Part shown: positions 1-8,348 of the stretch, in pieces
Position numbering within the stretch: the first letter of the stretch is position 1
How the letters are laid out: each line of letters begins with the position of its first letter
Origin: Sphingomonas lacusdianchii
Lineage (GTDB): Bacteria > Pseudomonadota > Alphaproteobacteria > Sphingomonadales > Sphingomonadaceae
NCBI RefSeq assembly: GCF_022664395.1
Contig: NZ_JAKRET010000013.1
Location: 85,322-149,321 of the forward strand
DNA length: 64,000 nt
Reading direction: 5' to 3'
Position numbers and translations under genes: made by a program
Notes under the pieces: model-generated
Told to the model about the DNA's origin: nothing
The model's database searches: none
The model's input: the letters and a program-made list of their open reading frames with translations, nothing else

Positions 1-813
1 CTGCCGAAACTGCTCGCCAGCGCGTCGGGCGATGCCGACATATTGGTGGGAACCGACCTGATCGGCCCGCACGCGCTCGACATCGATTTCGCCAATCGCC
101 GTTTCCGGCTGTTGCCGAGCGGGCGGATGCCGTTCACCGGTACCCGCGTGCCGATGTCGCGGCAGTCGGACACCGGCCTGTACCTGACGCAGGCGACGCT
201 CGGTCGGACCCGCATCCGCCCGTTGCTGGTCGATACCGGCGACGGCGGGGCGCTCAGCATCGCCCGCAGCCAGTGGCGGGCGGCAGCGATCAAGGGCGCG
301 CGCGTCACGTCGACCATCGCCTATGGCGCAGGCGGGGTGGTCGATGCCGGACTGACCGTGACCGACGCCGTGGCACTGGGTGGGCTAAGGACCGGTCCGA
401 TCGAACTCAGGATCGAAGCGGACGGCGGCTTCGCCAAACAGGTCCGAGTCGCCGGGCGGATCGGCACCGGCCTGTTGCTGCGCTACCGCGTGCTGCTCGA
501 TCCGGGGGCCGGACAGATGCTGCTCTTGCCAAATCCCGACGCCCCGCCCGCCCCGCTCAAATCGACCAGCGGACTGCTGCTCGGCTATGATCGGGCGCGG
601 CTGCGCGTGTTGCACGTCATGGCCGGCAGCCCGGCCGCCAAGGCGGGGTGGAAGGCCGACGAACTGATCTGTCAGGTCGATGGACAGGCGGTGGCGCTGA
701 CCCCCGATGGCGGGGTCGATGTCCGCTGGGGCACCGATGCGCCGGGGCGGGTCGTGCGGCTGACCCTGTGCGATGGCGCGACGAGGACGCTGACGCTGGC
801 GCGATTCTACTGA
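1..813 (+). CDS. Retropepsin-like aspartic protease with C-terminal PDZ domain (5' end outside window)
   Basis: The frame is open from base 1 (LPKLLASASGDADI...), so the true start lies upstream and only the last 270 codons are seen. An aspartic-protease type segment with a VDTGDGG active-site-like motif sits near the middle, after a strand-rich stretch (VGTDLIGPHALDIDF) that resembles the end of a first retropepsin lobe. The last 80 residues form a PDZ domain (VLHVMAGSPAAKAGWKADEL), the peptide-binding fold often fused to periplasmic proteases. The substrate is unknown. Its stop overlaps the 3' end of the convergent cytochrome c gene by 7 bp. Assignment rests on motifs only; a non-catalytic retropepsin-fold protein is possible. 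Confidence 0.75.
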   Translation: MPKLLASASGDADILVGTDLIGPHALDIDFANRRFRLLPSGRMPFTGTRVPMSRQSDTGLYLTQATLGRTRIRPLLVDTGDGGALSIARSQWRAAAIKGARVTSTIAYGAGGVVDAGLTVTDAVALGGLRTGPIELRIEADGGFAKQVRVAGRIGTGLLLRYRVLLDPGAGQMLLLPNPDAPPAPLKSTSGLLLGYDRARLRVLHVMAGSPAAKAGWKADELICQVDGQAVALTPDGGVDVRWGTDAPGRVVRLTLCDGATRTLTLARFY

Positions 814-1601
814 ACGCGCGGCGTTGCGCCGCTACCCGGCACCGCCGCTCTGGCGACCAGATATGCCTGGATCGCCGCCACCTCCTGCCGGGTCAGGCTC
901 GACAGCCGCTTGCGCGCCTCCTGCGCCATGTCGCCGGCGGGCTGGCCGTTGCGGTTGATGCCGGTCGTCAGCAGGCGCGCGAATTCGCCCGGCGTATAGG
1001 CGGCGGCGATCGACAGGTCCGGCGGATCGCCCGGACGCGGATCGCGTGGCCCCGACAGCTCCGGTCCATGGCATTCGGCGCAGGCGATCGTCGCCAGATA
1101 GCGGCCCTGCCGGAACCTGTCGTCCAGCACGACCGGCTGTCGCGCCTTCAGCCGTTCGGCCTGCGCCGCCGAGTCCTGAAACCCATGCTCGATCGCCACC
1201 GCGAACATCGGGCCGCGACGGATCGGCGGATGGTCGGTGCCGCTTGGCGGGACGGTGCGCAGCCATGCGATCAGGTCGCGCAGGTCATCGTCCGATATCT
1301 GGCGTTGCGCGAACGTCGGCATGAACCAGAGCACGCTGCCATCCGGGCGGCGTCCGCTGCGCAGCACCTGTTCGATCTGCCGATCGGACCAGCGCGGCAG
1401 GATGCGCGACAGGTTGCTGCTCCACGCAAGGGCGAATTGCGGATCTTCCTCGAACAGATGCCCGTCGAGCTTCGCGCCATGGCAACTGGTGCAGCCCATC
1501 ACCGTCGCCAGCCGATGGCCATGGTCGATATCGGCCGATGGCCGCGTCGTCCCGCATCCGGCCAGCAGCAACAGCGCGGCAACCATTCCCCATGATCGCA
1601 T
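807..1601 (-). CDS. Diheme c-type cytochrome lipoprotein
   Basis: 264 aa. The start at 1601 was chosen because it gives a lipoprotein signal (MRSWGMVAALLLLAGC, lipobox LAGC) directly at the N terminus; the frame is open further upstream without protein-like character. Two heme c attachment motifs are visible: CTSCH (residues 37-41) and CAECH (174-178), each followed by a cytochrome c fold, with candidate axial Met residues downstream. It is therefore a membrane-anchored periplasmic electron carrier. The partner oxidase or dehydrogenase is not in the window. A small membrane protein on the same strand lies 68 bp upstream and may be co-transcribed. Confidence 0.88.
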   Translation of the reverse strand: MRSWGMVAALLLLAGCGTTRPSADIDHGHRLATVMGCTSCHGAKLDGHLFEEDPQFALAWSSNLSRILPRWSDRQIEQVLRSGRRPDGSVLWFMPTFAQRQISDDDLRDLIAWLRTVPPSGTDHPPIRRGPMFAVAIEHGFQDSAAQAERLKARQPVVLDDRFRQGRYLATIACAECHGPELSGPRDPRPGDPPDLSIAAAYTPGEFARLLTTGINRNGQPAGDMAQEARKRLSSLTRQEVAAIQAYLVARAAVPGSGATPRVQ

Positions 1602-1669
1602 GACGTCCCCCCCCGACGCATCCTGTCGGGTACAGAATAGCAGCTTTGCGACCGTTCGGATATCGTGCC

Positions 1670-1852
1670 CTATTTCTGCGCCAGCGCCATCGCGACGCTG
1701 AACACCATCAGCAACACCGCCAGCAGTTGCAGCAGCGTCCATGGTACCCACCCGACCCGATCGGGATCGCGCCTGCGGCTACGGCGGCGTTCGGCCAGTA
1801 CCGAACCGGCGAAGAGCATCGCCGCGCCCGCCGCAATAGTCCATAAGATCAT
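1670..1852 (-). CDS. Small hypothetical two-helix membrane protein
   Basis: 60 aa if started at the ATG at 1852. Two hydrophobic segments are visible (ILWTIAAGAAMLFAGSVLA and WTLLQLLAVLLMVFSVAMALA), separated by a strongly basic loop (ERRRSRRRDPDR), which suggests a hairpin in the inner membrane with the basic loop in the cytoplasm. A longer start at 1894 would overlap the divergent methyltransferase start. No family recognised. It lies upstream of, and in the same direction as, the diheme cytochrome c gene. Confidence 0.55.
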   Translation of the reverse strand: MILWTIAAGAAMLFAGSVLAERRRSRRRDPDRVGWVPWTLLQLLAVLLMVFSVAMALAQK

Positions 1853-1892
1853 AATAGCATCGTCCACCCAGCGTCCTTTCCGGAGAATCGCC

Positions 1893-2693
1893 ATGCGTCG
1901 AACCGCCCTGTTGCTGCCAGCGTTAAGTGTCGCGCTGCTCGCCCTGACCCCGGCCCCGGCGCAGGCGCCCAAGGGGCCGATCGCCGCCGCCATCGCCTCG
2001 CCGCTGCGCGATCCGGCGAATACGCCGCGCGACCGCTATCGTCACCCGGCCGAGACGCTGGCATTCTTCGGGGTGAAGCCGACCGATACGGTGGTCGAGA
2101 TCTGGCCGGGCAATGGCTGGTACAGCGAAATCCTCGCCCCGATGCTGCGCGAAAAGGGTCGCTATGTCGCCGCCGGTCCGCTGCCGCGGACGGCCGAGAT
2201 GCTGACGAAGCTGCAGGCGCGCGACGCGACGGCGTTCGGCAAGGCACAGGCCGTCGCCTTCCCGTCCGATGCCGGACAGGCCGGCGTGCCCGACGGCATG
2301 GCGGACAAGGTGCTGACCTTCCGCAACGTCCATAACTGGCGCTTCGGCGGGGCGGATCAGGCGCAGGCGGCGTTCAATGCGATGTTCCGGATGTTGAAGC
2401 CGGGCGGCGTGCTGGGCGTGGTCGAACACCGGCTGCCGGAAAGCCGCGATGCCGCCGCCGAGGAAAAGTCGGGTTATATGAAGGAAAGCTCGGTCATCGC
2501 CTTTGCGACCAAGGCCGGGTTCAAGCTGGCAGGCAGGTCGAACGTCAACGCCAACCCGAAGGACACCGCCGATTGGCCGCAGGGGGTGTGGACGCTGCCG
2601 CCGACCTATCGGTTGAAGGATGTCGACCGCGCGAAATATGCCGCGATCGGCGAGAGCGACCGGATGACGCTGCGCTTCGTCAAGCCGAAGTGA
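1893..2693 (+). CDS. Exported class I SAM-dependent methyltransferase-like protein
   Basis: 266 aa. The start at 1893 has a GGAGA ribosome site 7 bp upstream and gives a clean signal peptide (MRRTALLLPALSVALLALTP...AQA). The mature part is a Rossmann methyltransferase: a motif I-like segment (VVEIWPGNGWYSEIL, about residues 65-80), a segment around VRNVHNW, and the post-core GGVLGVVEHRLPE. Motif I has Trp-Pro in place of the usual Gly-x-Gly start, so SAM binding is not certain. A periplasmic address is odd for a SAM enzyme. Substrate unknown. A strong GC hairpin follows the stop. Confidence 0.82.
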   Translation: MRRTALLLPALSVALLALTPAPAQAPKGPIAAAIASPLRDPANTPRDRYRHPAETLAFFGVKPTDTVVEIWPGNGWYSEILAPMLREKGRYVAAGPLPRTAEMLTKLQARDATAFGKAQAVAFPSDAGQAGVPDGMADKVLTFRNVHNWRFGGADQAQAAFNAMFRMLKPGGVLGVVEHRLPESRDAAAEEKSGYMKESSVIAFATKAGFKLAGRSNVNANPKDTADWPQGVWTLPPTYRLKDVDRAKYAAIGESDRMTLRFVKPK

Positions 2694-2699
2694 AGGCTC

Positions 2700-2721
2700 G
2701 GGGCGGGATTATACCCGCCCC
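2700..2721 (+). terminator. GC-rich hairpin after the exported methyltransferase
   Basis: An 8-bp perfect stem (GGGGCGGG / CCCGCCCC) closes a 6-nt loop (ATTATA), starting 7 bp after the stop codon. There is no U-tract, so it may be a 3'-end stabilising hairpin rather than a full intrinsic terminator. Confidence 0.55.
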
Positions 2722-2735
2722 CACCAACCCCGGCT

Positions 2736-2817
2736 GGTTCGAGCATATCGCGAATCGCAGTCGAGGAGGATTGCTCCACCCAGCGCCTTCTCGACTTCGC
2801 GTGGGGTTGCTCGAACC
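2736..2817. repeat. Intergenic inverted repeat, GGTTCGAGCA family
   Basis: The arms GGTTCGAGCA (2736-2745) and TGCTCGAACC (2808-2817) are perfectly complementary and enclose a CTTCTCGACTTCGCG-like core. Related elements with GGTTCGAG ends lie at 37411-37543 and 51220-51365. Here it sits between convergent genes. Confidence 0.55.
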
Positions 2818-2832
2818 CAACGCGAACAGGGT

Positions 2833-3396
2833 TCAGCTTCGAACGACCCCGGTTTCGCGGAACGGCCGCGGCTCCTTCGGCGGAACCGTCCCTTCGTTCA
2901 GCCGGCATTGCCAGAAGCCGACATCGATCCAGCGGCCCTGTTTGAAGCCGACCTCGCGATACACGCCCGCGCGGCGGAAGCCGACCGCTTCGTGCAGCGT
3001 GATCGACGCGTCGTTGGGGAGCGACAGCACGCCGATCGCCTGGGTAAAGCCCTGCGCGCGCAGCGTGTCGATCAGCGCTTCGTACAACAGCCGCCCCGTC
3101 CCCTTCTGCTGCGCGCTGCCGGCCATGTAGATCGAGGTTTCGACGACATAGCGGTAGGCGGGCCGTTCGCGGAACTTCGTCGCATAGGCATAGCCGAGCA
3201 CGGCATCGCCATCCGCCTCGCCCGTCGTCGCGACCAGCCACGGATAGAAGCCGTCGCTGGCGGCCATGCGGTGGCGGATCGCGCGGGTGTCCGGCGCCTC
3301 GGTTTCGAACGACACCGTGCCGCCCAGCACATAGGGGGCGTAGATCGCGGCGATCGCGGCGGCGTCCTCGGGCCGGGCGGCGCGGATCGCGATCAT
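2833..3396 (-). CDS. GNAT N-acetyltransferase, phosphinothricin acetyltransferase-like
   Basis: 187 aa with start ATG at 3396, which overlaps the sppA stop by 4 bp (ATGA), so the two are translationally coupled. The order of blocks is that of the PAT/Bar/YncA branch of GNAT: N-terminal IRAARPEDAAAIAAIYAPYV, a GGTVSFETEAPD segment, the acetyl-CoA loop region QQKGTGRLLYEALID, then LPNDASITLHEAVGFRRAG and a C-terminal GRWIDVGFWQ. It would acetylate the amine of a small molecule; the physiological substrate (methionine derivatives or a toxic amino acid analogue) cannot be read from sequence. Confidence 0.85.
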   Translation of the reverse strand: MIAIRAARPEDAAAIAAIYAPYVLGGTVSFETEAPDTRAIRHRMAASDGFYPWLVATTGEADGDAVLGYAYATKFRERPAYRYVVETSIYMAGSAQQKGTGRLLYEALIDTLRAQGFTQAIGVLSLPNDASITLHEAVGFRRAGVYREVGFKQGRWIDVGFWQCRLNEGTVPPKEPRPFRETGVVRS

Positions 3397-5276
3397 AGGC
3401 CCAGCCGCGCCACGATCAGGTCGAACAGCGACGCATCGTCGGCCGACGGGGTGACCGGCCCCAGCCCGGCGCATTCGAGGCAGCGCGCCTGCACGCCGGT
3501 CCGCGCGGTCAGCATCCGGCGGGCGTCGCCCAGCGCCTGCGCCATCAGCGCGCGCTGTTCGATCGCGGCGGCACCGAGCAGATCGGTGGCGGCGTCGGTC
3601 GTCTCGCCCTTCTCGCGATCGGCAAAGCCCTTCATCAGCTTTTCGAACGCGCTGGGTTCACGGTCGAGATAGACGGCGCGCGCCTTGGCGGGGTCGAGCT
3701 TCGCGCGGCGCGCGGCCTCGGCGACGGCATCGTTCAGATTGCCGAAGCGGTCGACCAGCCCCAGTTGCCGCGCGGTGCCGCCGTCCCACACCCGGCCCTG
3801 CCCGATCTGATCGACCCGCTGCGGCGTCAACTTGCGCGAAGCGGCGACGAGGCCGGTGAAGCGGCGATAAATGTCCTCGACATTGCCCTGCATGATCGCA
3901 TCGAACGCCGGGCTGGTCCCGCGCATCACGTCGGGCTGTCCGCTCAACGGCGTGGTGGCGACGCCATCGGCGGTGACGCCGATCTTGGCAAGGGTGTTCT
4001 CAAAGGTCGGGATGACGCCGAACACGCCGATCGACCCGGTAATGGTATTGGGTTCGGCAAAGATCACGTCACCCGGGGTCGACACCCAATAGCCGCCCGA
4101 TGCGGCGAGGCCGCCCATCGAGACCACGACCGGGATCTTCGACACTTGCTTGGCTTGCAGGATCGCCTGGCGAATGCGTTCGGAGGCGAGCACCGACCCG
4201 CCCGGCGAATCGACGCGGACGACCAGCGCCTTCAGGTTCTTGCTGGCGAGACCGTCGAGCAGCAGCTTGGCGATGGTGTCGCCGCCCGCGGTGCCGGCCT
4301 TCGCCTCGCCATCGACGATCGTGCCGGCGACGGTGATGACGCCGACCGCGTCGCCGCCGGTCGGGACCGGGTTCGCCGCCAGCCAGTTGTCATACTTGAT
4401 CGTGCGGAAGCTGCCCGCGCCCTTGCCCTTGTCCTCGCCCGCCAGTGCGGCAACACGGTTGCCGAAGGCGATGCGGTCGCCGAGCTGGTCGACAAGGCCG
4501 CCGCGCAGATTGGCCTGGGCGATATCGCCGCCGGCCGCCTGCACCGTTTCCGCCGGGCGGGTCAGGAAGGCGTCGATCTGTGCCTTGGGCCGCGCCTTCT
4601 GCACCGCCGCCCGCCACTGGTCGAAGATCGCGCCGTACAGCGCCTGATTGGCGGCACGTGCCGGTTCGGACTGGTCGGCGCGGGTGAAGGGTTCGACAGC
4701 GGACTTAAATTGCCCGACGCGGTAGACATGCGCATTGACACCAAGCTTGTCGATCAAGCCCTTGTAATAAGGCTGCGACCCGCCGGGGCCGCGGAACAGC
4801 GTGCCGCCGAACGGGTTCTGCCAGATCTCGCTGGCGTTCGACGCGATGCGATAGCCGCCATCGGTGTAGAGCGTGGCATAGGCGAGCACCGGCTTGCCCG
4901 ACGCGCGGACCCGCGCAACCGCGTCGCCGACCTCGGCCAGTGTCGAGGGATAGCCGCCGGCGAACTTGTCGAGGTCGAGCACCACGACCTTCACCCGCGA
5001 ATCGCCCTTTGCCGCGTCGAGCGCGCGGACCACGTCGCGCAGACGCAGTTGCTGTGCCACCGACTGGCCGCTGAGCAGCGCGACCGGATCGGCCTCGGCC
5101 GGTTGCTCGACGATCGACCCCGACAGGTCGAGCAGCAGTGCGCCATCGGTCACCCGGGTGTTGGGGCGGCTCGACAGGGCAGCGAACAGACCGCCGAAGA
5201 ACAGCAGCAGCAGGATCAGGACCAGTGCGTCCTTGATCCCGACCAGCAGCTTCCACGCACCCCGGACCAGTTTCAC
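3393..5276 (-). CDS. sppA: Signal peptide peptidase SppA, long (67K) type
   Basis: 627 aa, the full length of the long proteobacterial form. One N-terminal membrane anchor (about residues 15-34) is followed by two tandem S49 peptidase domains in the periplasm. The catalytic dyad is visible: Lys191 in VGQFKSAVEPF from the first repeat and Ser393 in GGLAASGGYW from the second. It degrades signal peptides left in the membrane after secretion. The C terminus carries a short extension with a CLEC motif (Cys-x-x-Cys) whose role is unclear. The GNAT gene follows with a 4-bp overlap. Upstream lies an inverted-repeat element rather than another gene. Confidence 0.95.
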   Translation of the reverse strand: MKLVRGAWKLLVGIKDALVLILLLLFFGGLFAALSSRPNTRVTDGALLLDLSGSIVEQPAEADPVALLSGQSVAQQLRLRDVVRALDAAKGDSRVKVVVLDLDKFAGGYPSTLAEVGDAVARVRASGKPVLAYATLYTDGGYRIASNASEIWQNPFGGTLFRGPGGSQPYYKGLIDKLGVNAHVYRVGQFKSAVEPFTRADQSEPARAANQALYGAIFDQWRAAVQKARPKAQIDAFLTRPAETVQAAGGDIAQANLRGGLVDQLGDRIAFGNRVAALAGEDKGKGAGSFRTIKYDNWLAANPVPTGGDAVGVITVAGTIVDGEAKAGTAGGDTIAKLLLDGLASKNLKALVVRVDSPGGSVLASERIRQAILQAKQVSKIPVVVSMGGLAASGGYWVSTPGDVIFAEPNTITGSIGVFGVIPTFENTLAKIGVTADGVATTPLSGQPDVMRGTSPAFDAIMQGNVEDIYRRFTGLVAASRKLTPQRVDQIGQGRVWDGGTARQLGLVDRFGNLNDAVAEAARRAKLDPAKARAVYLDREPSAFEKLMKGFADREKGETTDAATDLLGAAAIEQRALMAQALGDARRMLTARTGVQARCLECAGLGPVTPSADDASLFDLIVARLGL

Positions 5277-5371
5277 GGCAATTCCTTCGTTTATCGTCTA
5301 GCGATAAATAGCCGGATGAAGGCCCGAGTAAAGTGGAGTCGGCACGGCTGCTTCGAACGGACTTCCAATAA

Positions 5372-5456
5372 ACGTCATCCCAGCGAAGGCTGGGATCTCT
5401 CGCGGCAGACAGACCGTGCTATCACCGGAAGATCCCAGCCTGCGCTGGGATGACGT
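5372..5456. repeat. Double-hairpin intergenic repeat, CCCAGCGAAGGCTGGG family
   Basis: The outer arms ACGTCATCCCAGC (5372-5384) and GCTGGGATGACGT (5444-5456) are perfect inverted repeats. Each arm also begins its own small hairpin (CCCAGC-GAAG-GCTGGG and ATCCCAGC-CTGC-GCTGGGAT). It lies between the upstream side of sppA and the dnaN stop. Close relatives are at 29495-29576, 20848-20873 (half element) and 42492-42579. Confidence 0.75.
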
Positions 5457-5480
5457 GTTTGGCGGCGAAAAGACAGCGCG

Positions 5481-6593
5481 TCAGACGCGCATCGGCATCA
5501 GCACGTAGAGCGCGGGCGACGCGTCGTTCTCGCGGATCAGCGTCGGGGCGGCGGCATCCGACAGATGCACCTCGCACAGGTCGCTGTCGATCTGTCCGAG
5601 AATGTCGAGCAGATAGCGGCTGTTGAAGCCGATCTCGAACGGGAGCGCGGCATATTCGCCGGGTACTTCCTCCGCCGCCGCGCCGTTTTCCGGCGACGTC
5701 ACCGACAGGGTGATCTTGTCGCGGTCGAGCGCCATCTTGACCGCGCGGGTCTTTTCGGTGGCGATGGTCGACACGCGATCGACGCCGGCCATGAAGCTTT
5801 TCGGGTCGAGCTTGAGCAGCTTGTCATTCGCGGTCGGGATGACGCGCGAGTAATCGGGGAAGGTGCCGTCGATCAGCTTGCTGGTCAGGATCGCCTGCCC
5901 CAGATCGAAGCGGATCTTGCTGCCCGACAGCGACACGCCGACCGAGCCGTCGACCTCGTCCAACAGCTTGCGCAGTTCGGCGACGCATTTGCGCGGCACG
6001 ATGACGTCGGGCATCTTCTCCGCGCCCTCGGGCCGGTCGACGGTCATGCGGGCAAGGCGGTGGCCATCGGTCGCAGCGGCCTTCAGCACCGGCTTGCCGT
6101 CATTCTCGGCGACGTGGAGGAAGATGCCGTTCAGATAATAGCGCGTTTCCTCGGTCGAGATCGCGAAACGGGTCTTGTCGATGATCGCCTTCAGCGTGGT
6201 CGCGGGCAGTTCGAATTGCGTCGGCAGTTCGCCCTCGGCGATCACCGGGAAATCGTCGCGCGGCAGCGTGGCGAGGCTGAAGCGCGCGCGCCCGGCGACC
6301 ACGGTCAACCGCCCTTCGGCCGCCGACAACTGCACCTGTGCGCCCTCGGGCAGCTTGCGGGCGATGTCGAACAGCGTGTGCGCCGACACGGTGATCGCGC
6401 CCGCCTGATCGATCGCCGCCGCGATCGTCTCGTCGATCTGGAGATCGAGGTCGGTCGCCATCAGGCGCAGCGTCGATTCGCCTGCCTCGATCAGCACGTT
6501 CGACAGGATGGGGATGGTATTGCGCCGCTCGACCACGGACTGGACGTGGCTGAGGCCCTTCAACAGGGTCGCGCGTTCGATCGTCGCCTTCAT
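5481..6593 (-). CDS. dnaN: DNA polymerase III beta subunit (sliding clamp)
   Basis: 370 aa, the normal length, with three repeated clamp domains. The N terminus MKATIERATLLKGLSHVQSV and the C terminus LYVLMPMRV (the MPMR end that lines the protein-binding groove) are diagnostic, as is the central ATDGHRLARM segment. It forms the ring that tethers polymerase III and other enzymes to DNA. No dnaA, recF or gyrB adjoins it: the neighbours are an outer-membrane protein gene upstream and sppA downstream, so dnaN is outside a classical oriC cluster. Its leader is about 85 nt, after a terminator hairpin at 6684-6710. Confidence 0.97.
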   Translation of the reverse strand: MKATIERATLLKGLSHVQSVVERRNTIPILSNVLIEAGESTLRLMATDLDLQIDETIAAAIDQAGAITVSAHTLFDIARKLPEGAQVQLSAAEGRLTVVAGRARFSLATLPRDDFPVIAEGELPTQFELPATTLKAIIDKTRFAISTEETRYYLNGIFLHVAENDGKPVLKAAATDGHRLARMTVDRPEGAEKMPDVIVPRKCVAELRKLLDEVDGSVGVSLSGSKIRFDLGQAILTSKLIDGTFPDYSRVIPTANDKLLKLDPKSFMAGVDRVSTIATEKTRAVKMALDRDKITLSVTSPENGAAAEEVPGEYAALPFEIGFNSRYLLDILGQIDSDLCEVHLSDAAAPTLIRENDASPALYVLMPMRV

Positions 6594-6677
6594 GATGTTC
6601 CCCTGCGCGGATGCGCTCGCACTCGGGCCGGCGGATTCGGTGCCGACCCCTTAGAAAACCGAGCAGGGTGTCTAGCG

Positions 6678-6710
6678 CAAAGAAGGGCCGGAGCAAACTG
6701 CTCCGACCCT
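6678..6710 (-). terminator. Intrinsic terminator upstream of dnaN
   Basis: On the minus strand a stem of 11 paired bases with one mismatch (AGGG-x-CGGAGCA / TGCTCCG-x-CCCT, loop of 3) is followed by TTCTTTG. It would stop read-through from the outer-membrane protein gene before dnaN; a second long GC hairpin (6783-6845) lies between it and that gene. Confidence 0.6.
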
Positions 6711-6782
6711 CCTCGCGCAACTTGGTTACCGAGATGTAAACGCGTCGCTTTGGTCGCTCTCTCGAGCGACTTGCGCTGCCGA

Positions 6783-6845
6783 CCCGCTCCCCCGCCCTGC
6801 TACCCACGACAGTATCCTGAATGGGTGGCCGGGCGGGGGAGCGGG
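6783..6845. terminator. Long GC-rich hairpin downstream of the outer-membrane protein gene
   Basis: A 15-bp perfect stem (CCCGCTCCCCCGCCC at 6783-6797 with its complement at 6831-6845) is extended by an inner ACCCA/TGGGT pair. It sits 46 bp after the stop of the barrel protein gene. The 298-bp gap between that gene and dnaN (6594-6891) otherwise holds only the terminator at 6678-6710 and the dnaN leader. Confidence 0.7.
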
Positions 6846-6891
6846 CCGGCACCGCCTGCGGGAACGCGCACCGGCGCGTTCCCGTCAGAGA

Positions 6892-7551
6892 TCAGAAGCG
6901 GATGCCGACGCCCGCGACGACCTGATGCCGGTCGGTATCGATGTCGAATTGCGACGTGGTGCTGCCGTCGCGGAACTGGAAGTCGGCGTTGTTGTAGTTC
7001 GAATAGCGATATTCAAGCTTGGCATAGGCGCGCGAGCCGATCGCCTGTTCGACACCGGCGCCCAGACGATAGCCGTTGAGTTCAAAATTCTCGCGGCTGT
7101 CGACGGTGCCGTCGCTGGCCAGCACGTTGAGGCGGGCGTTGGTGTAGCCGCCCTTCACATAGGCGAGCGTGGTCGGCGCGACGAGCAGGCCGGCGCGCGC
7201 GCCGACATAGAGGTCGCGGCCGGTCGACACGCTGCCAAAGCCGAAGAAGTTCGGATCGGTGCGCGCGGTTTCCACCTTGCCGGTCGATCCGGTATATTCG
7301 CCCTCGACGCCGATCAGGAAGTTGCTCAGCGCGAAATCGTAGCCGGCATCGACGCCGTAGAGCAGGCCGTTGACGGTCTGGTCGTCGCCATCGAGGTCGG
7401 TATCCTGGGTGCTGCCCGGACGGATGCCGTCATAACCGGCGAGCGCGCCGACGCGGAAACCGGTAAAGGCCGGGTTGACGTCCTGCGCCATGGCGGGCGC
7501 GGCGGAAAGGGCGGTGCCGGCAGCGGCAAGACCGAGGGTGAGGGTACGCAT
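6892..7551 (-). CDS. Outer-membrane beta-barrel porin-like protein
   Basis: 219 aa from the ATG at 7551, which has GGAG upstream and gives a signal peptide ending AAPAMAQD. The mature protein has alternating short strands (FTGFRVGALAGYDG, LYGVDAGYDFALSNFLIGVEGEY, AYAKLEYRYSNYN) and ends in ...VVAGVGIRF, with the C-terminal Phe required for outer-membrane insertion. This fits the Omp25/OmpA-barrel (OMP_b-brl) family of eight-stranded barrels. Function is probably structural or adhesive. It stands alone between divergent and downstream hairpins. Confidence 0.88.
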   Translation of the reverse strand: MRTLTLGLAAAGTALSAAPAMAQDVNPAFTGFRVGALAGYDGIRPGSTQDTDLDGDDQTVNGLLYGVDAGYDFALSNFLIGVEGEYTGSTGKVETARTDPNFFGFGSVSTGRDLYVGARAGLLVAPTTLAYVKGGYTNARLNVLASDGTVDSRENFELNGYRLGAGVEQAIGSRAYAKLEYRYSNYNNADFQFRDGSTTSQFDIDTDRHQVVAGVGIRF

Positions 7552-7682
7552 AGTCGAAACTCCATTGTCACCGCCCATATGGGCGCCGGGGTTCAATGGA
7601 CGCATTCGCCGGGCGTTGCATGAACCTCACCTAAACAGCGAAAACCGTTGCAATCGCGCAACACGGGCTTGAAAGCAGGACC

Positions 7683-8348
7683 ATGACGACCCATCCCCAC
7701 GCCGCCCGCAAGGGACGCGACTTCATCGCCCGCCATGGCGAGACCGTGTACAATATCGCGCAGCGGATGCAGGGCGATCACCCGCATACTCCGCTGACCC
7801 GCAAGGGCTTCGCACAGGCCGATGCGATGGGCGCGGCGCTACGCGATCTGCTGGGCGCGAAGCCGAAGCTGACGCTATGGGCGTCGAGCGCGGGTCGCGC
7901 GCTCCAGACGCTGGCGATCATCGCCGAACATCTCGAACTCGACTGGCACGCGGCGCGCCGCGACGACCGTCTGGTCGAGATCGGCATGGGCGAATGGTCG
8001 GGACGCTATTATCACGAACTGGTCGGGGCGGACGCCGACTTCCTCGATGTCGAGGCGCGGCTGTACCGCCGCCCGGCGCCGGGCGGCGAATGGTATGACG
8101 CGATCGCGGCGCGGGTCGGTGGCTGGGCGAGCGACACCGATGCCGATCCCGGTGATCGGCTGGTCATCATGCACGGCATGTCGAGCCGGGTGCTGCGCGG
8201 TGTGCTCACCGGAGTCGACGTGCTGCCGCAATTCGATGCGCCGGTCGCGCCCGACCTGCCGCAGGGATCGATCGCGCTGATCGAGGGCGGGCACGAGACG
8301 ATCGCGCATCTGGGCAGCGGCGGGCCGTCGATGGCGGCGCCGGCTTGA
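7683..8348 (+). CDS. Histidine phosphatase family protein
   Basis: 221 aa. The family signature ARHGETVYNIAQRMQGD (phospho-accepting His in RHGE) is near the N terminus, followed by TPLTRKGFAQADAMG, a second basic site (WASSAGRALQTLAII), and the second catalytic His region LVIMHGMSSRVLRGVL. This is the phosphoglycerate-mutase-like fold of broad-specificity phosphatases. Substrate cannot be assigned. Its TGA overlaps the TTG start of the next gene by 3 bp, so the two are probably co-translated. Confidence 0.88.
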   Translation: MTTHPHAARKGRDFIARHGETVYNIAQRMQGDHPHTPLTRKGFAQADAMGAALRDLLGAKPKLTLWASSAGRALQTLAIIAEHLELDWHAARRDDRLVEIGMGEWSGRYYHELVGADADFLDVEARLYRRPAPGGEWYDAIAARVGGWASDTDADPGDRLVIMHGMSSRVLRGVLTGVDVLPQFDAPVAPDLPQGSIALIEGGHETIAHLGSGGPSMAAPA

